From: Lentisphaerota bacterium
GTDB lineage: Bacteria > Verrucomicrobiota > Lentisphaeria > Victivallales > Victivallaceae
Reading direction: 5' to 3'
Assembly: GCA_015061885.1 (NCBI GenBank)
Contig: SUVS01000006.1
Coordinates: forward strand, 1-64,000
DNA length: 64,000 nucleotides
The translations under genes were made by a program, and so were the position numbers. Shown here piece by piece: positions 35,232-43,552 of this stretch (position 1 is its first letter; each line of letters begins with the position of its first letter). Under the pieces are notes generated by a model. It had not been told where the DNA came from. It did no database searches and worked only from the letters and a program-made list of their open reading frames with translations.

Positions 35232-36017
35232 ATGTTTTTTATTGACCTTGCCAACGGTAAGACAAACTGTTGCGGAGTCGAACCGTCCCCGCAACTGATA
35301 CACTTTACCGGCAAACAGAAAGAGGAGTTTGAATTTTCTTTTTTGCTTGACTCCGAACCATACACACTGCCGGAAAACAGCGAAATCGTCATCCTCGGCG
35401 ATGTTGCCGAACATTACAATTCACCCATGTTCACAGCATACGGTACTATTTCACCCGACCGGCAGACAGTGTGCTTCCTGATAAACACCTTTACCGCCGA
35501 ATATATCCAGCGGGTAAAAGCAAGTGCCACGCCATGTTTTGCCGATATATGTTTGCGGCAGTTACCCGATGGCGAATATAAACGCCTGATACGCATCAAC
35601 GCCATTGCCGATTTGAAACTTGATATAAACGCTCTTCCGCCGGAACCTTTGAACAAATACTATACCAGCAAAGAAATCGACGCATTGCTGAAGGCTCTAA
35701 AACTGGATTTGAAGGTTTCCGAAGTAAAAGCGATCATGCTCGAACACCATGAAGAGCCGTACGCCGATCTCACCATTGTCAACGAAGACGATCAGTATAA
35801 GCTCAATTTCACCATTGCCATTCCTGCCGGGAAACAGGGCGAACCGGGTATGCCCGGGGAAAAAGGCGAACCGGGGGAACAGGGCATTCCCGGCGAACCA
35901 GGCGAACCGGGTATTGACGGCATGACCCCGCAAAGAGGGATAGATTACTGGACAGATGCCGATATTGAAGAAATCAGAGAATATGTAAACAGTGCTGTAT
36001 TGAATGGAGAATGGTAA
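35232..36017 (+). CDS. Phage-tail/collagen-like protein
   Basis: A 261-residue protein without a signal peptide. The first 130 residues resemble the BppU-type amino-terminal beta domain of phage baseplate receptor-binding proteins (immunoglobulin-like strands, acidic). A short helical segment precedes ten collagen Gly-X-Y triplets at about residues 201-230 (GEPGMPGEKGEPGEQGIPG is part), then the tail-fibre motif GIDYWTDADIEEI. Such collagen stretches trimerise fibres. No other phage gene is nearby. It overlaps a structured leader and is cotranscribed with the next gene, 1 bp away. It may be a domesticated or orphan receptor-binding unit; the family call is from pattern recognition only. Confidence 0.65.
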   Translation: MFFIDLANGKTNCCGVEPSPQLIHFTGKQKEEFEFSFLLDSEPYTLPENSEIVILGDVAEHYNSPMFTAYGTISPDRQTVCFLINTFTAEYIQRVKASATPCFADICLRQLPDGEYKRLIRINAIADLKLDINALPPEPLNKYYTSKEIDALLKALKLDLKVSEVKAIMLEHHEEPYADLTIVNEDDQYKLNFTIAIPAGKQGEPGMPGEKGEPGEQGIPGEPGEPGIDGMTPQRGIDYWTDADIEEIREYVNSAVLNGEW

Positions 36018-36018
36018 A

Positions 36019-37956
36019 ATGAGTTTGAAAACTGTTTTGACAGAATTAAGTCAGGCAATCCAGAGTCAAGCCTCTGTTTCCGGACCGCTGACCTTGCGTC
36101 AAATGACTGCGGCGGTAAAAAACATTGCAAGCAGCAGTTCTGCTCTCAAGTTTTACCGCTGTGCAGAATATTCTCCCGGCAGTCAGACCATCAATGTAGA
36201 GTCAGGGTTGGCAACCCTTGCCGACGGCAGCAAGATCTCATTGACAGGTGAATATCAATACAGTAACACTTACTGTTGGTACTGTCCGGCAACAACTGCC
36301 AGCGGTGAATATCTTTCAGCGGAAGTAACATTAACTGCAATTATGATGAGTTCGTCCAACGGAACATACTGCTATTTGGAATTTATACAGCCCGAAGATA
36401 TAAATCAAAACATTGCAAAATCACAAACGGTATCCGACCTTAAAGAAATCGCCTATACAGAAGATGCAGTTTTTACTGCCGGAGAAGATGTAACGCTTGA
36501 GCAAGATATTGTTTTAAGCGGAGATACCTCCAGCTTTTGCGATGTATTTTCCGGTTATGAAATCATACCGGACAGTGGAATAACCTGGAAAGAAAGCACT
36601 GTTCTGACCAAAGGACTTATTCCGAAGGGGTATATTCCGACAGCCGGAAAAATATATTCTTACAACACTTACTTTGCTGTAAACAGCATCTATCCTGCCA
36701 CACCGGAAAATATCATAAAATTCTACGAATGTTCAAGTGTTGATCCGGGCACAGAAGAAGAATTGCGTTACCCCCACCTGATTAGTTTAAGCGGTTGGTC
36801 GGAAGCTCAAACAACTTCCGCCAATGATGGTTACGGTATATATTACCCGGAAGATTTGAGCGTTGATCAGACATTGCGGGTTTATTCCAGAAAAGACGGA
36901 GCTTTTCAGCTCAAAATAAAAAACATCAATGGTTCTGCCGGACAGATCGCCGTTTGCGATGCTTCTGACAATATAATAGCAGCCACACCTTTTATGGAAT
37001 TGAGTGATATTTGGAATACCTGGAAAGAAGAAAGTTATTGCCAACTCTACTATCCGGAAGAAGCGGAAACAGCGTGGGAGGATGGAGCAATGCCGAAATT
37101 TTTCGGCAACATCGTCGAATGGGGCAATGGCAATATGTTCAACATAACCAATGCCGGCAGTTCCGAAGTAAACGGTTTTTATGTGCGGGGCAGCGGCTGT
37201 AATGAGTTCTTTTCTGCCGGATGTTATGAAAGTTGGATCAACGATAATGGCGCAGCGGCAATTTACTGGGTCTCCGACTGGAATATGGACGAAGACGGAA
37301 ACGAAATCTTCACATTGCTGCTGAAAAGCTCCAACAGTCTTTATGAACTGCTTGTTACTGACGACTGGGTTTGGAATACAGACATAACTTCCGCAAGCCG
37401 GTTCGCCGGTTATACCTGGAATGTAATCGGCGGAACTGCTCCTGTACCGGTGCTTTCTGATGCTGAACCGGAAAAAACAACTTCTTCCGCCAAGCCGACA
37501 TGGTCAGGGTATGAAATGATAAAATATCTGCCGGGATACGCCTGGGAAGTAACCAATGCCCCCATTGAGGATTGCAACGGTATCTACACAGTATATAAAT
37601 TCAATTCCGACAAAAAATATATCGTTTACAGCAATGGTAAAAACTACCTGTACACTGCATATTCGACTCACGGTTATTTATGGGCGATCTACGATACACC
37701 CACGACCTCATTGGGATCGCAAAGATTTTACCACAGCGAACTATTCGATTTTGACCAATACCTGACTCCGGCAGAAGTTGAGTGGTATATGGATAAATCA
37801 GGTAATTTTATAAGCGTAACAACCGCTCCCGACGGCTGGATAAAGAGCAGCATACTTAAAGAAAATATGCCCATAGATTTTATCACCCCGCAGGTCGGAG
37901 AGATATATTCGGAAGATACTTCCATAAAAATCGGAGAAATGTACAGAACAAACTGA
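36019..37956 (+). CDS. Large beta-rich protein paired with the collagen-like gene
   Basis: Unrecognised 645-residue protein, rich in Tyr, Ser, Thr, Asn and Trp, with acidic character and no signal peptide or membrane segment. It contains two related modules with the pattern TNA, 6-7 residues, NGxY: one near residue 375 (NITNAGSSEVNGFY) and one near residue 509 (VTNAPIEDCNGIY). Similar NG-Y modules occur in phage tail fibres and surface adhesins. The first 30 residues are helical (LTELSQAIQSQASVSG) and could dock onto the upstream fibre. It is likely the receptor-binding or adhesive part of a two-gene fibre. ATG 36019 is preceded by GGAG; ATG 36004 is possible. Confidence 0.6.
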   Translation: MSLKTVLTELSQAIQSQASVSGPLTLRQMTAAVKNIASSSSALKFYRCAEYSPGSQTINVESGLATLADGSKISLTGEYQYSNTYCWYCPATTASGEYLSAEVTLTAIMMSSSNGTYCYLEFIQPEDINQNIAKSQTVSDLKEIAYTEDAVFTAGEDVTLEQDIVLSGDTSSFCDVFSGYEIIPDSGITWKESTVLTKGLIPKGYIPTAGKIYSYNTYFAVNSIYPATPENIIKFYECSSVDPGTEEELRYPHLISLSGWSEAQTTSANDGYGIYYPEDLSVDQTLRVYSRKDGAFQLKIKNINGSAGQIAVCDASDNIIAATPFMELSDIWNTWKEESYCQLYYPEEAETAWEDGAMPKFFGNIVEWGNGNMFNITNAGSSEVNGFYVRGSGCNEFFSAGCYESWINDNGAAAIYWVSDWNMDEDGNEIFTLLLKSSNSLYELLVTDDWVWNTDITSASRFAGYTWNVIGGTAPVPVLSDAEPEKTTSSAKPTWSGYEMIKYLPGYAWEVTNAPIEDCNGIYTVYKFNSDKKYIVYSNGKNYLYTAYSTHGYLWAIYDTPTTSLGSQRFYHSELFDFDQYLTPAEVEWYMDKSGNFISVTTAPDGWIKSSILKENMPIDFITPQVGEIYSEDTSIKIGEMYRTN

Positions 37957-38047
37957 TATTTCCAAAGAAAAAAAAGCAAAAAAATAATCTTTGTGGAACT
38001 TTATTCTGCAAAAAGCATCTAAAACAACGGAGATCCCCCATCCCCTG

Positions 38048-38100
38048 CCGATCCGGAGCAAGCACTCTTCAACGCTCTCCGGGTCGGTTCTTTTTTTCTT
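38048..38100 (+). terminator. Rho-independent terminator after the fibre-like pair
   Basis: Stem CCGATCCGGAG (38048-38058) / CTCCGGGTCGG (38077-38087) with one G-T pair, followed by TTCTTTTTTTCTTTT. It ends the transcript of the two fibre-like genes. Confidence 0.85.
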
Positions 38101-38117
38101 TTAAGTACTGCAAAACA

Positions 38118-38145
38118 TTGCATAAAAATATAGTTGTGCTATATT
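38118..38145 (+). promoter_or_regulatory. Promoter of xseB
   Basis: TTGCAT (38118-38123), 16-bp spacer, TATATT (38140-38145). Identical hexamers and spacing occur before the hyp-ech locus. Confidence 0.6.
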
Positions 38146-38171
38146 ACCGGAATAACGGGAGTAAATTTATT

Positions 38172-38498
38172 ATGGCAGAAAAAGAACGGAAAATAGAAGA
38201 TATACTCGAAGAACTTGACGCTATTGTCAGCGAAGTTGAAAACGATGTCATGCCGCTGGAAAAAATGGTTGACCGGATAACTCACGCTTCCAAACTTATC
38301 CAGCAATGCCGTAAAAAACTTAACGCGATGAACGCCAAAGTCGAATTGATGTTCAAAGATGATGGCGGTCAGGGCGAATTTACCGATTTTGATCCAGCCA
38401 GCGAACGCTCGCAAGCCGCCGGAGCGGTTGAAAAAAATCCACGCAAAAAAAATCCTGCCGCTACTGATGATGACCGGCAGGATGTATTACCATTCTGA
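38172..38498 (+). CDS. xseB: Exodeoxyribonuclease VII small subunit
   Basis: A 108-residue protein whose first 65 residues match XseB: EDILEELDAIVSEVENDVMPL, then LIQQCRKKLNAMNAKVE. The two helices bind the XseA carboxy-terminal coiled coil to form the nuclease. A 40-residue acidic then basic tail (ending DVLPF) is longer than in most homologues. xseA is not adjacent. Start ATG 38172 follows GGGAG. It is the only gene on its transcript. Confidence 0.85.
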   Translation: MAEKERKIEDILEELDAIVSEVENDVMPLEKMVDRITHASKLIQQCRKKLNAMNAKVELMFKDDGGQGEFTDFDPASERSQAAGAVEKNPRKKNPAATDDDRQDVLPF

Positions 38499-38505
38499 AA
38501 ACGGC

Positions 38506-39165
38506 TCAACAACTTTTGTTAAGCATCTTGCAAAGCTGTCCGGGGTAAGTATCTGCATCAATATCGGCTGATCCCTTACCTGTCATATAAACGCCGTAAG
38601 TAATACTGTCGCCCAGACATACAACAGTTTTTGCCTCCGGATAGTTTGTTTTTACAGCCTTATAAACATTTTCCGCAATAACTTTACAGCCCTCTCCGGT
38701 CATGTGCATACCGTCGCGGCGATTGCTGTTGGCAGGATTCATCACCAGCGAAGAAGCAGTTTCATCCACCGGATCAATAAATCTGAAAATATCGACCAGC
38801 GGTATATCTCTCCGGTCGGCAGTTTGCCTGATCGTATCATTAAGCATCTCCAGCCGGTCATCCAGACTTACGGGGTGATTGATGGTTTCCGGAAAATTTT
38901 CGATCAGCAGATTTTTCAGAAAACGCGGAGCGGTCAGCAGTATTGCCCGGGCATTGATATTATTTATGCGGTCAAGCAGAGCATTGAGATTTTTCTCATA
39001 GGTCGTCAAATCCAGTATATGCCCCGGATAAAACATATCGTTGGAACCAACCAGCAGCACCACCACATCCGGTTGATGCTGTGCCGCATCGCGGTTGAAT
39101 CTTTTCAAAAGTTCCAGCGTTGTATCGCCGGGAAAACCGGCGTTATAAACCTTATACTCTGCCAC
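38506..39165 (-). CDS. SGNH hydrolase with circularly permuted motif order
   Basis: A 219-residue protein with all four SGNH blocks, but block I, the nucleophile, is at the end. Order: block II NAGFPGDTT (residues 8-16), block III GSND (40-43), block V DGMH (151-154), then block I CLGDSITYG (183-191) followed by TYPGQLCKMLNKS, which in normal family members leads straight into block II. The protein thus starts and ends at the loop between blocks I and II. GTG start at 39165, with AGGAG six bases upstream, is chosen; the ATG at 39213 lies inside the upstream gene. It follows the phosphohexomutase gene by 19 bp. No signal peptide. Likely an esterase or acyl hydrolase on sugar esters. Confidence 0.8.
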   Translation of the reverse strand: MAEYKVYNAGFPGDTTLELLKRFNRDAAQHQPDVVVLLVGSNDMFYPGHILDLTTYEKNLNALLDRINNINARAILLTAPRFLKNLLIENFPETINHPVSLDDRLEMLNDTIRQTADRRDIPLVDIFRFIDPVDETASSLVMNPANSNRRDGMHMTGEGCKVIAENVYKAVKTNYPEAKTVVCLGDSITYGVYMTGKGSADIDADTYPGQLCKMLNKSC

Positions 39166-39184
39166 TTGACCGCTCCTGTATGAT

Positions 39185-40504
39185 TTATTTACGGATGATC
39201 GCCAGAAGCTCATCGCGTTTTTCGGTCATGAGCTTTTCATCTTTGGCTTCCACGATCAAACGCAGCAACGGTTCGGTATTGCTGCAGCGGACATTGAAAT
39301 GCCAGTCAGGGTATTCCACGGAAAAACCATCCAGTTCAAACGCTTCGCCATCGGTATATTGGGCTTTGATTTCAGCAAGCACTTTAGCGGCATCGGCAAC
39401 CCGGCTGTTGATTTCGCCGGAAGAGCTGTAACGCAACAGCGGTTTGACCAGTTCTGAAACTTTTTTACCGGATTTGACGATCAGATTGGCAAGTTTTATC
39501 AAAGCCAGTCCCTGCGATTCAGCCGTAAAGTTTTCTTTGAAGTAGTAGTGTCCGGAAAGCTCCCCGGCAAATACCGCCCCGGTTTCCCGCATCTGCTGTT
39601 TGATAAAAGCGTGTCCGACGCGGGACATGATGGCGGTGCCGCCATTTTCTTCGATGCACTCTTTAACCGCACGGCTGCTCCGCAAATCGTACAGAACAGT
39701 TGCGGGGCCATCGGCGAGAATATCCTGGGCGATCAAAGCGGTGAACAGATCCATGGGGATGATTTCGCCATTGTTGTCAATAAAGCCGCAACGGTCGGCA
39801 TCGCCGTCAAACGCCGCCCCGAAATCGGCACCGACAGCCTTAACTTTGGCACGGATGTCATCCAGTGTGGCAAGGTGCAGGGGGTTGGCTTCGTGATTGG
39901 GGAAAGTGCCGTCCAATTCTTTATACATCGGAATGATCTCAAACATATCTTCGATTCCGGCAATTTCGTAAGAGCCCATGGCGTTGGCATAATCCACCAC
40001 AACCTTGAGTTTTTTATCGCCGAACTTGGCAAACTTACGCAAGAATGCACCGTATTCGGCGGATATATCATATTTTTCGATCACACCGGGTTCGGTTGCC
40101 GGGGTGAAATCATTTGCCATGACCAGTTTTTCTATATCCATAATGCCGGTGGCTCCGGAAATAGGTACGGCATTGGCCTTGCAGAGTTTGAAGCCGTTCC
40201 ACTCGCCGGGATTGTGCGAAGCGGTGATCATAATAGATCCATCGGCTTTCAGAGTGCCATTGGCAAAGTAGCTCATAGGAGTTGAGCAAAGTCCCAGATC
40301 AATGACTTTACAACCCATTTTCACCAGACCGGCAGCAAGACCGTCGAACATATCCTGCGAATGAGGACGCATATCCCGCCCGACGACCACCGTTTTAGCT
40401 CCGGTAAAGACCGCATAAGCCATACCGATTTTTTCCGCCATTGCCGCATTCAGATCGACCGGGACAATCCCCCGGATGTCATAAGCCTTGAAAATTCCAC
40501 TCAT
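39185..40504 (-). CDS. Phosphomannomutase/phosphoglucomutase
   Basis: A 439-residue alpha-D-phosphohexomutase of the ManB/AlgC group that interconverts hexose 1- and 6-phosphates. The phosphoserine motif TASHNPGEWNGFK has Ser96, the metal loop is DGDADRCGF, the sugar-specificity loop is GELSGHYYF and the phosphate-binding motif at the end is RCSNTEPLLR. AGGAGG lies nine bases before the ATG. It supplies GDP-mannose or UDP-glucose precursors for cell-surface glycans and is cotranscribed with the permuted SGNH hydrolase. Confidence 0.93.
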   Translation of the reverse strand: MSGIFKAYDIRGIVPVDLNAAMAEKIGMAYAVFTGAKTVVVGRDMRPHSQDMFDGLAAGLVKMGCKVIDLGLCSTPMSYFANGTLKADGSIMITASHNPGEWNGFKLCKANAVPISGATGIMDIEKLVMANDFTPATEPGVIEKYDISAEYGAFLRKFAKFGDKKLKVVVDYANAMGSYEIAGIEDMFEIIPMYKELDGTFPNHEANPLHLATLDDIRAKVKAVGADFGAAFDGDADRCGFIDNNGEIIPMDLFTALIAQDILADGPATVLYDLRSSRAVKECIEENGGTAIMSRVGHAFIKQQMRETGAVFAGELSGHYYFKENFTAESQGLALIKLANLIVKSGKKVSELVKPLLRYSSSGEINSRVADAAKVLAEIKAQYTDGEAFELDGFSVEYPDWHFNVRCSNTEPLLRLIVEAKDEKLMTEKRDELLAIIRK

Positions 40505-40556
40505 AAAAGAACCTCCTATGTTGATTGCTTTGTTATACAGACAGTTGTTTCTCCGT

Positions 40557-40585
40557 AATGTAACACATGATTACTGATTTTTCAA
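40557..40585 (-). promoter_or_regulatory. Promoter of the phosphohexomutase operon
   Basis: Minus strand TTGAAA (40585-40580), 17-bp spacer, TACATT (40562-40557). Confidence 0.55.
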
Positions 40586-40595
40586 GTTTTTAAGT

Positions 40596-40624
40596 TTGCA
40601 AAGAGCGGTTTAATGCTTTATATT
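40596..40624 (+). promoter_or_regulatory. Promoter of the acetyltransferase-uvrB pair
   Basis: TTGCAA (40596-40601), 17-bp spacer, TATATT (40619-40624). It is back to back with the phosphohexomutase promoter, their -35 boxes only 10 bp apart. Confidence 0.55.
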
Positions 40625-40666
40625 ACCGGCAAAACAGAAAGATAATTCAAAATGGAGATACAAAAA

Positions 40667-41155
40667 ATGATACGCTTGTGCCAAGCCGGAGACCTCGATA
40701 CCATCTGCCGCATCGCCAAAGATGCATGGGAAAAAATTTTTGACCATCTGGAAGATGCCTACGGTAAAGAGCTTTACAATATCGTAAACCCCGACTGCCG
40801 CAACAGCAAAACTCCGTGGCTGCACAAATTTTTTGCCGAACACCCGGACTGGATATATGTGGCAGAACGCAACAATAAGGTAGTGGGATTTATCTGTATA
40901 ATAATGAATTTCAACAGTAAAGTTGCACAAATTTCCAACAACGCAGTTGATCCGTTTTGCGGCGAAAAAGGCGTTGGGCAGGAGATGTATCAGGCTGTTT
41001 TTGAACGCTTCAAAGCCGAAGGTATGCAAGCGGCAATGGTAACTACCGGGCTGGATGACGCCCACGCTCCTGCCCGCAGAGCTTACGAACGGGCCGGCTT
41101 CAAACGCAAAGCCGAACAGGTATGCTATATAATGGATTTGGAAAAAGGCGAATAA
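40667..41155 (+). CDS. GNAT-family N-acetyltransferase
   Basis: A 162-residue acetyl-CoA-dependent acetyltransferase. The typical motif A region is SNNAVDPFCGEKGVGQEMYQ, split here by family convention, with the pyrophosphate loop GEKGVG, and the motif B end is AYERAGFKRKAEQVCYIM. The amino half begins with the RLCQAGDLDTICRIA pattern of the family. Substrate unknown. ATG 40667 has GGAG eight bases upstream; ATG 40652 is the alternative. Followed by uvrB after 4 bp. Confidence 0.85.
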   Translation: MIRLCQAGDLDTICRIAKDAWEKIFDHLEDAYGKELYNIVNPDCRNSKTPWLHKFFAEHPDWIYVAERNNKVVGFICIIMNFNSKVAQISNNAVDPFCGEKGVGQEMYQAVFERFKAEGMQAAMVTTGLDDAHAPARRAYERAGFKRKAEQVCYIMDLEKGE

Positions 41156-41159
41156 CTCC

Positions 41160-43208
41160 TTGAGTCTGTTTCAGTTAAAATCAGAATACAAACCCTCCGG
41201 CGATCAGCCGCAGGCGATCGACGCACTGGTAAAAAACTTTGCCGCCGGAGCCAAAGAACAAACTTTGCTTGGTGTAACCGGTTCGGGCAAGACGTTTACG
41301 CTTGCCAATGTTATAGCCAAACTGGATGCTCCGGTGCTGGTTTTAAGCCACAACAAAACCCTGGCGGCACAGCTTTACAGCGAATTCAAAGCATTTTTCC
41401 CTAATAATGCCGTAGAGTATTTTATCAGTTATTACGACTATTATCTGCCGGAATCCTACATTCCGGCAACTGATACATACATTGCCAAAGATGCCTCGAT
41501 CAACGAAAATATCGAAAAACTCCGGCTTGCCAGTACCGCCAATCTGCTGGAACGGCGTGATACGATCGTTATAGCAAGTGTATCGTGCATTTACGGTTTG
41601 GGTTCGCCGGAAGATTACGCCAATATGTGTGTAACGATATCTGCCGGCGAAGAGGTCGATCGCGACGATTTTTTACGCCGGCTCATTGATATACAATACG
41701 AACGCAACGATACCGCCCCCGCCGCCGGTCAGTTCCGGGTCAAAGGCGACACCATCGAAGTATTTGAACCGCAACGCGATGATTTTATACGCATCTCGTT
41801 CTGGGGCGATGAGATCGAAGCCATCTCGCGGCACGATATGGTTTCCGGGCATGTCAAAACCCGTCCGGCAGCTATAACATTTTACCCCTGCAAACACTTT
41901 GTACTGCCCGCCAAACGCATCGAAGAAGCCTGCGAAACGATTCTTAAAGAAATGCATGAACAGGTCAACTTTTTTGAAAAACAGGGTTTGCTCGTGGAAG
42001 CCCAGCGGATTTACCAGCGGGTCACCAGCGATATGGAAATGCTCAAAGAATTCGGTTATGCTTCGGGCATTGAAAATTATTCGCGGCATCTTGCCAAACG
42101 CTCCCCCGGCAGCCGCCCGCCCTGCCTGCTGGACTTTTTCCCGGACGATTACCTGACGATCATAGATGAATCGCATGTGACCATACCGCAGATCAACGCC
42201 ATGTTCAAAGCCGACCGCAACCGCAAGCAGACTCTTATAGACCACGGATTCCGGCTGCCAAGTGCATTGGACAACCGTCCGCTTAAATTTGAAGAATTTG
42301 AAGCTCTTACCAAACGCATGATCTATGTATCTGCCACCCCCGGCAATTACGAACTTGAACGAACCGGCAAACCTGTGGAGCAGATCATCCGTCCGACCGG
42401 GTTGCTCGACCCGGAAATCGAGATCCGCCCGCTGGAAGGTCAGGTCGATGATGTTGCCGCCGAAATCCGGAACTGTGCAAAACGCAAAGAACGCGTACTG
42501 GTAACTACCATGACCAAGAAAAGTGCCGAGCGTTTGTCTGATTACCTCAATGAGCTGGAGTTGAGAGTAAGCTATTTACATTCGGAAATGGATGCTCTGG
42601 AACGGGTAAAAGTTTTAAGCAAACTCTCTGAAGGCGAATTTGACTGCCTGATCGGGATAAATCTTTTGCGTGAGGGTATTGACCTGCCTTCGGTAACACT
42701 GGTGGCAATTCTCGATGCCGATAAAGAAGGTTTTCTGCGAAGTGCCAGATCGCTTATTCAGGTGGCAGGTCGTGCCGCCCGCAACGCCAGAGGCCGGGTC
42801 ATTCTTTACGGCGAAAAGATAACCCCCGCCATGCAGGAATTATTGGATGTAACAGAAAACCACCGAAAAAAGCAAATAGCTTATAATCAAGCACATAACA
42901 TAGTACCCAAAACAATTGAAAAATCCCGCCGCGAAACCATCAGCGATGTGGTAAAATCCAACAGCGACCGCCATGCCGCCAGCGAAGCCGCCGCCAGTGT
43001 TTTCGGCAGTAATTCCGGCGGCGGCAACGGACGCATTGAAGTAAAGAATTTAAGCGAAAAAGAACTTTCGCAACTGGTCTATGACCTGGAAGTGGAGATG
43101 CTTGCCGCCGCCGAAAGTCTGGAATTTGAACGGGCGGCAAAATTGCGGGATAAACTCAACACTCTGACCGACAACCGCTTCGTACAAAATTTCAAAAACA
43201 AACGGTGA
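41160..43208 (+). CDS. uvrB: Excinuclease ABC subunit B
   Basis: DNA-damage recognition helicase-like protein of nucleotide excision repair, 682 residues. Walker A is GVTGSGKTFTLANV, the DNA-inserting beta-hairpin contains YYDYYLPESYIP, motif II is DESHVT, motif VI region is QVAGRAARN, and the carboxy-terminal UVR domain is LEFERAAKLRDKLNTL. The start is a TTG at 41160; the conserved SLFQLKSEYKPSGDQPQAI begins right after it, so no better start exists. Cotranscribed with the acetyltransferase gene. Confidence 0.97.
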   Translation: MSLFQLKSEYKPSGDQPQAIDALVKNFAAGAKEQTLLGVTGSGKTFTLANVIAKLDAPVLVLSHNKTLAAQLYSEFKAFFPNNAVEYFISYYDYYLPESYIPATDTYIAKDASINENIEKLRLASTANLLERRDTIVIASVSCIYGLGSPEDYANMCVTISAGEEVDRDDFLRRLIDIQYERNDTAPAAGQFRVKGDTIEVFEPQRDDFIRISFWGDEIEAISRHDMVSGHVKTRPAAITFYPCKHFVLPAKRIEEACETILKEMHEQVNFFEKQGLLVEAQRIYQRVTSDMEMLKEFGYASGIENYSRHLAKRSPGSRPPCLLDFFPDDYLTIIDESHVTIPQINAMFKADRNRKQTLIDHGFRLPSALDNRPLKFEEFEALTKRMIYVSATPGNYELERTGKPVEQIIRPTGLLDPEIEIRPLEGQVDDVAAEIRNCAKRKERVLVTTMTKKSAERLSDYLNELELRVSYLHSEMDALERVKVLSKLSEGEFDCLIGINLLREGIDLPSVTLVAILDADKEGFLRSARSLIQVAGRAARNARGRVILYGEKITPAMQELLDVTENHRKKQIAYNQAHNIVPKTIEKSRRETISDVVKSNSDRHAASEAAASVFGSNSGGGNGRIEVKNLSEKELSQLVYDLEVEMLAAAESLEFERAAKLRDKLNTLTDNRFVQNFKNKR

Positions 43209-43237
43209 TTCCGGCAAAAAAAACAGTGCCGCTTGAA

Positions 43238-43265
43238 TTGCATTTTTCAGGTTTTGGTGTATATT
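43238..43265 (+). promoter_or_regulatory. Promoter of the hyp-ech locus
   Basis: TTGCAT (43238-43243), 16-bp spacer, TATATT (43260-43265), 42 bp before hypC. No other promoter is visible until after echF, so it may drive all eleven genes. Confidence 0.6.
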
Positions 43266-43307
43266 AAGTCAGTTTATATTATATTAAATAAATACTGGTG
43301 TTTTATT

Positions 43308-43550
43308 ATGTGTATAGCCTGGCCCATGTGCCTTACTGAAATATTGCCTGACAAATTTGCCATGGCGGATCTCGATGGGGTATCCCGCAGAATAAGTCTG
43401 CGTCTGCTGCCCGATGCCAAGGTGGGTGATTATGTTCTGGTTCATGCCGGCTATGCCATTGAGATAGTCGATCCGGTAAAGCTCGCTGAACAGCTCAAGA
43501 TTTTTGAAGAGCTGAAAAACGAACTTGCCGATAACGGCAAACAGGCTTGA
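43308..43550 (+). CDS. hypC: Hydrogenase maturation factor HypC
   Basis: An 80-residue chaperone that carries the Fe(CN)2CO unit with HypD to the hydrogenase large subunit. It starts MCIAWPMCLTEI, where Cys2 is the essential residue after removal of Met, and continues with GDYVLVHAGYAIEIVD, the conserved OB-fold strand. The Trp-Pro in the first motif is less usual than the common Ile-Pro. The frame is open 25 codons upstream, but Cys2 defines the start. Two bases separate it from hypD. Confidence 0.92.
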   Translation: MCIAWPMCLTEILPDKFAMADLDGVSRRISLRLLPDAKVGDYVLVHAGYAIEIVDPVKLAEQLKIFEELKNELADNGKQA

Positions 43551-43552
43551 TT

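Noticed and set aside
35232-37956. Prophage
   Set aside because: Only two fibre-like genes are present; there are no capsid, terminase, integrase or lysis genes around them.
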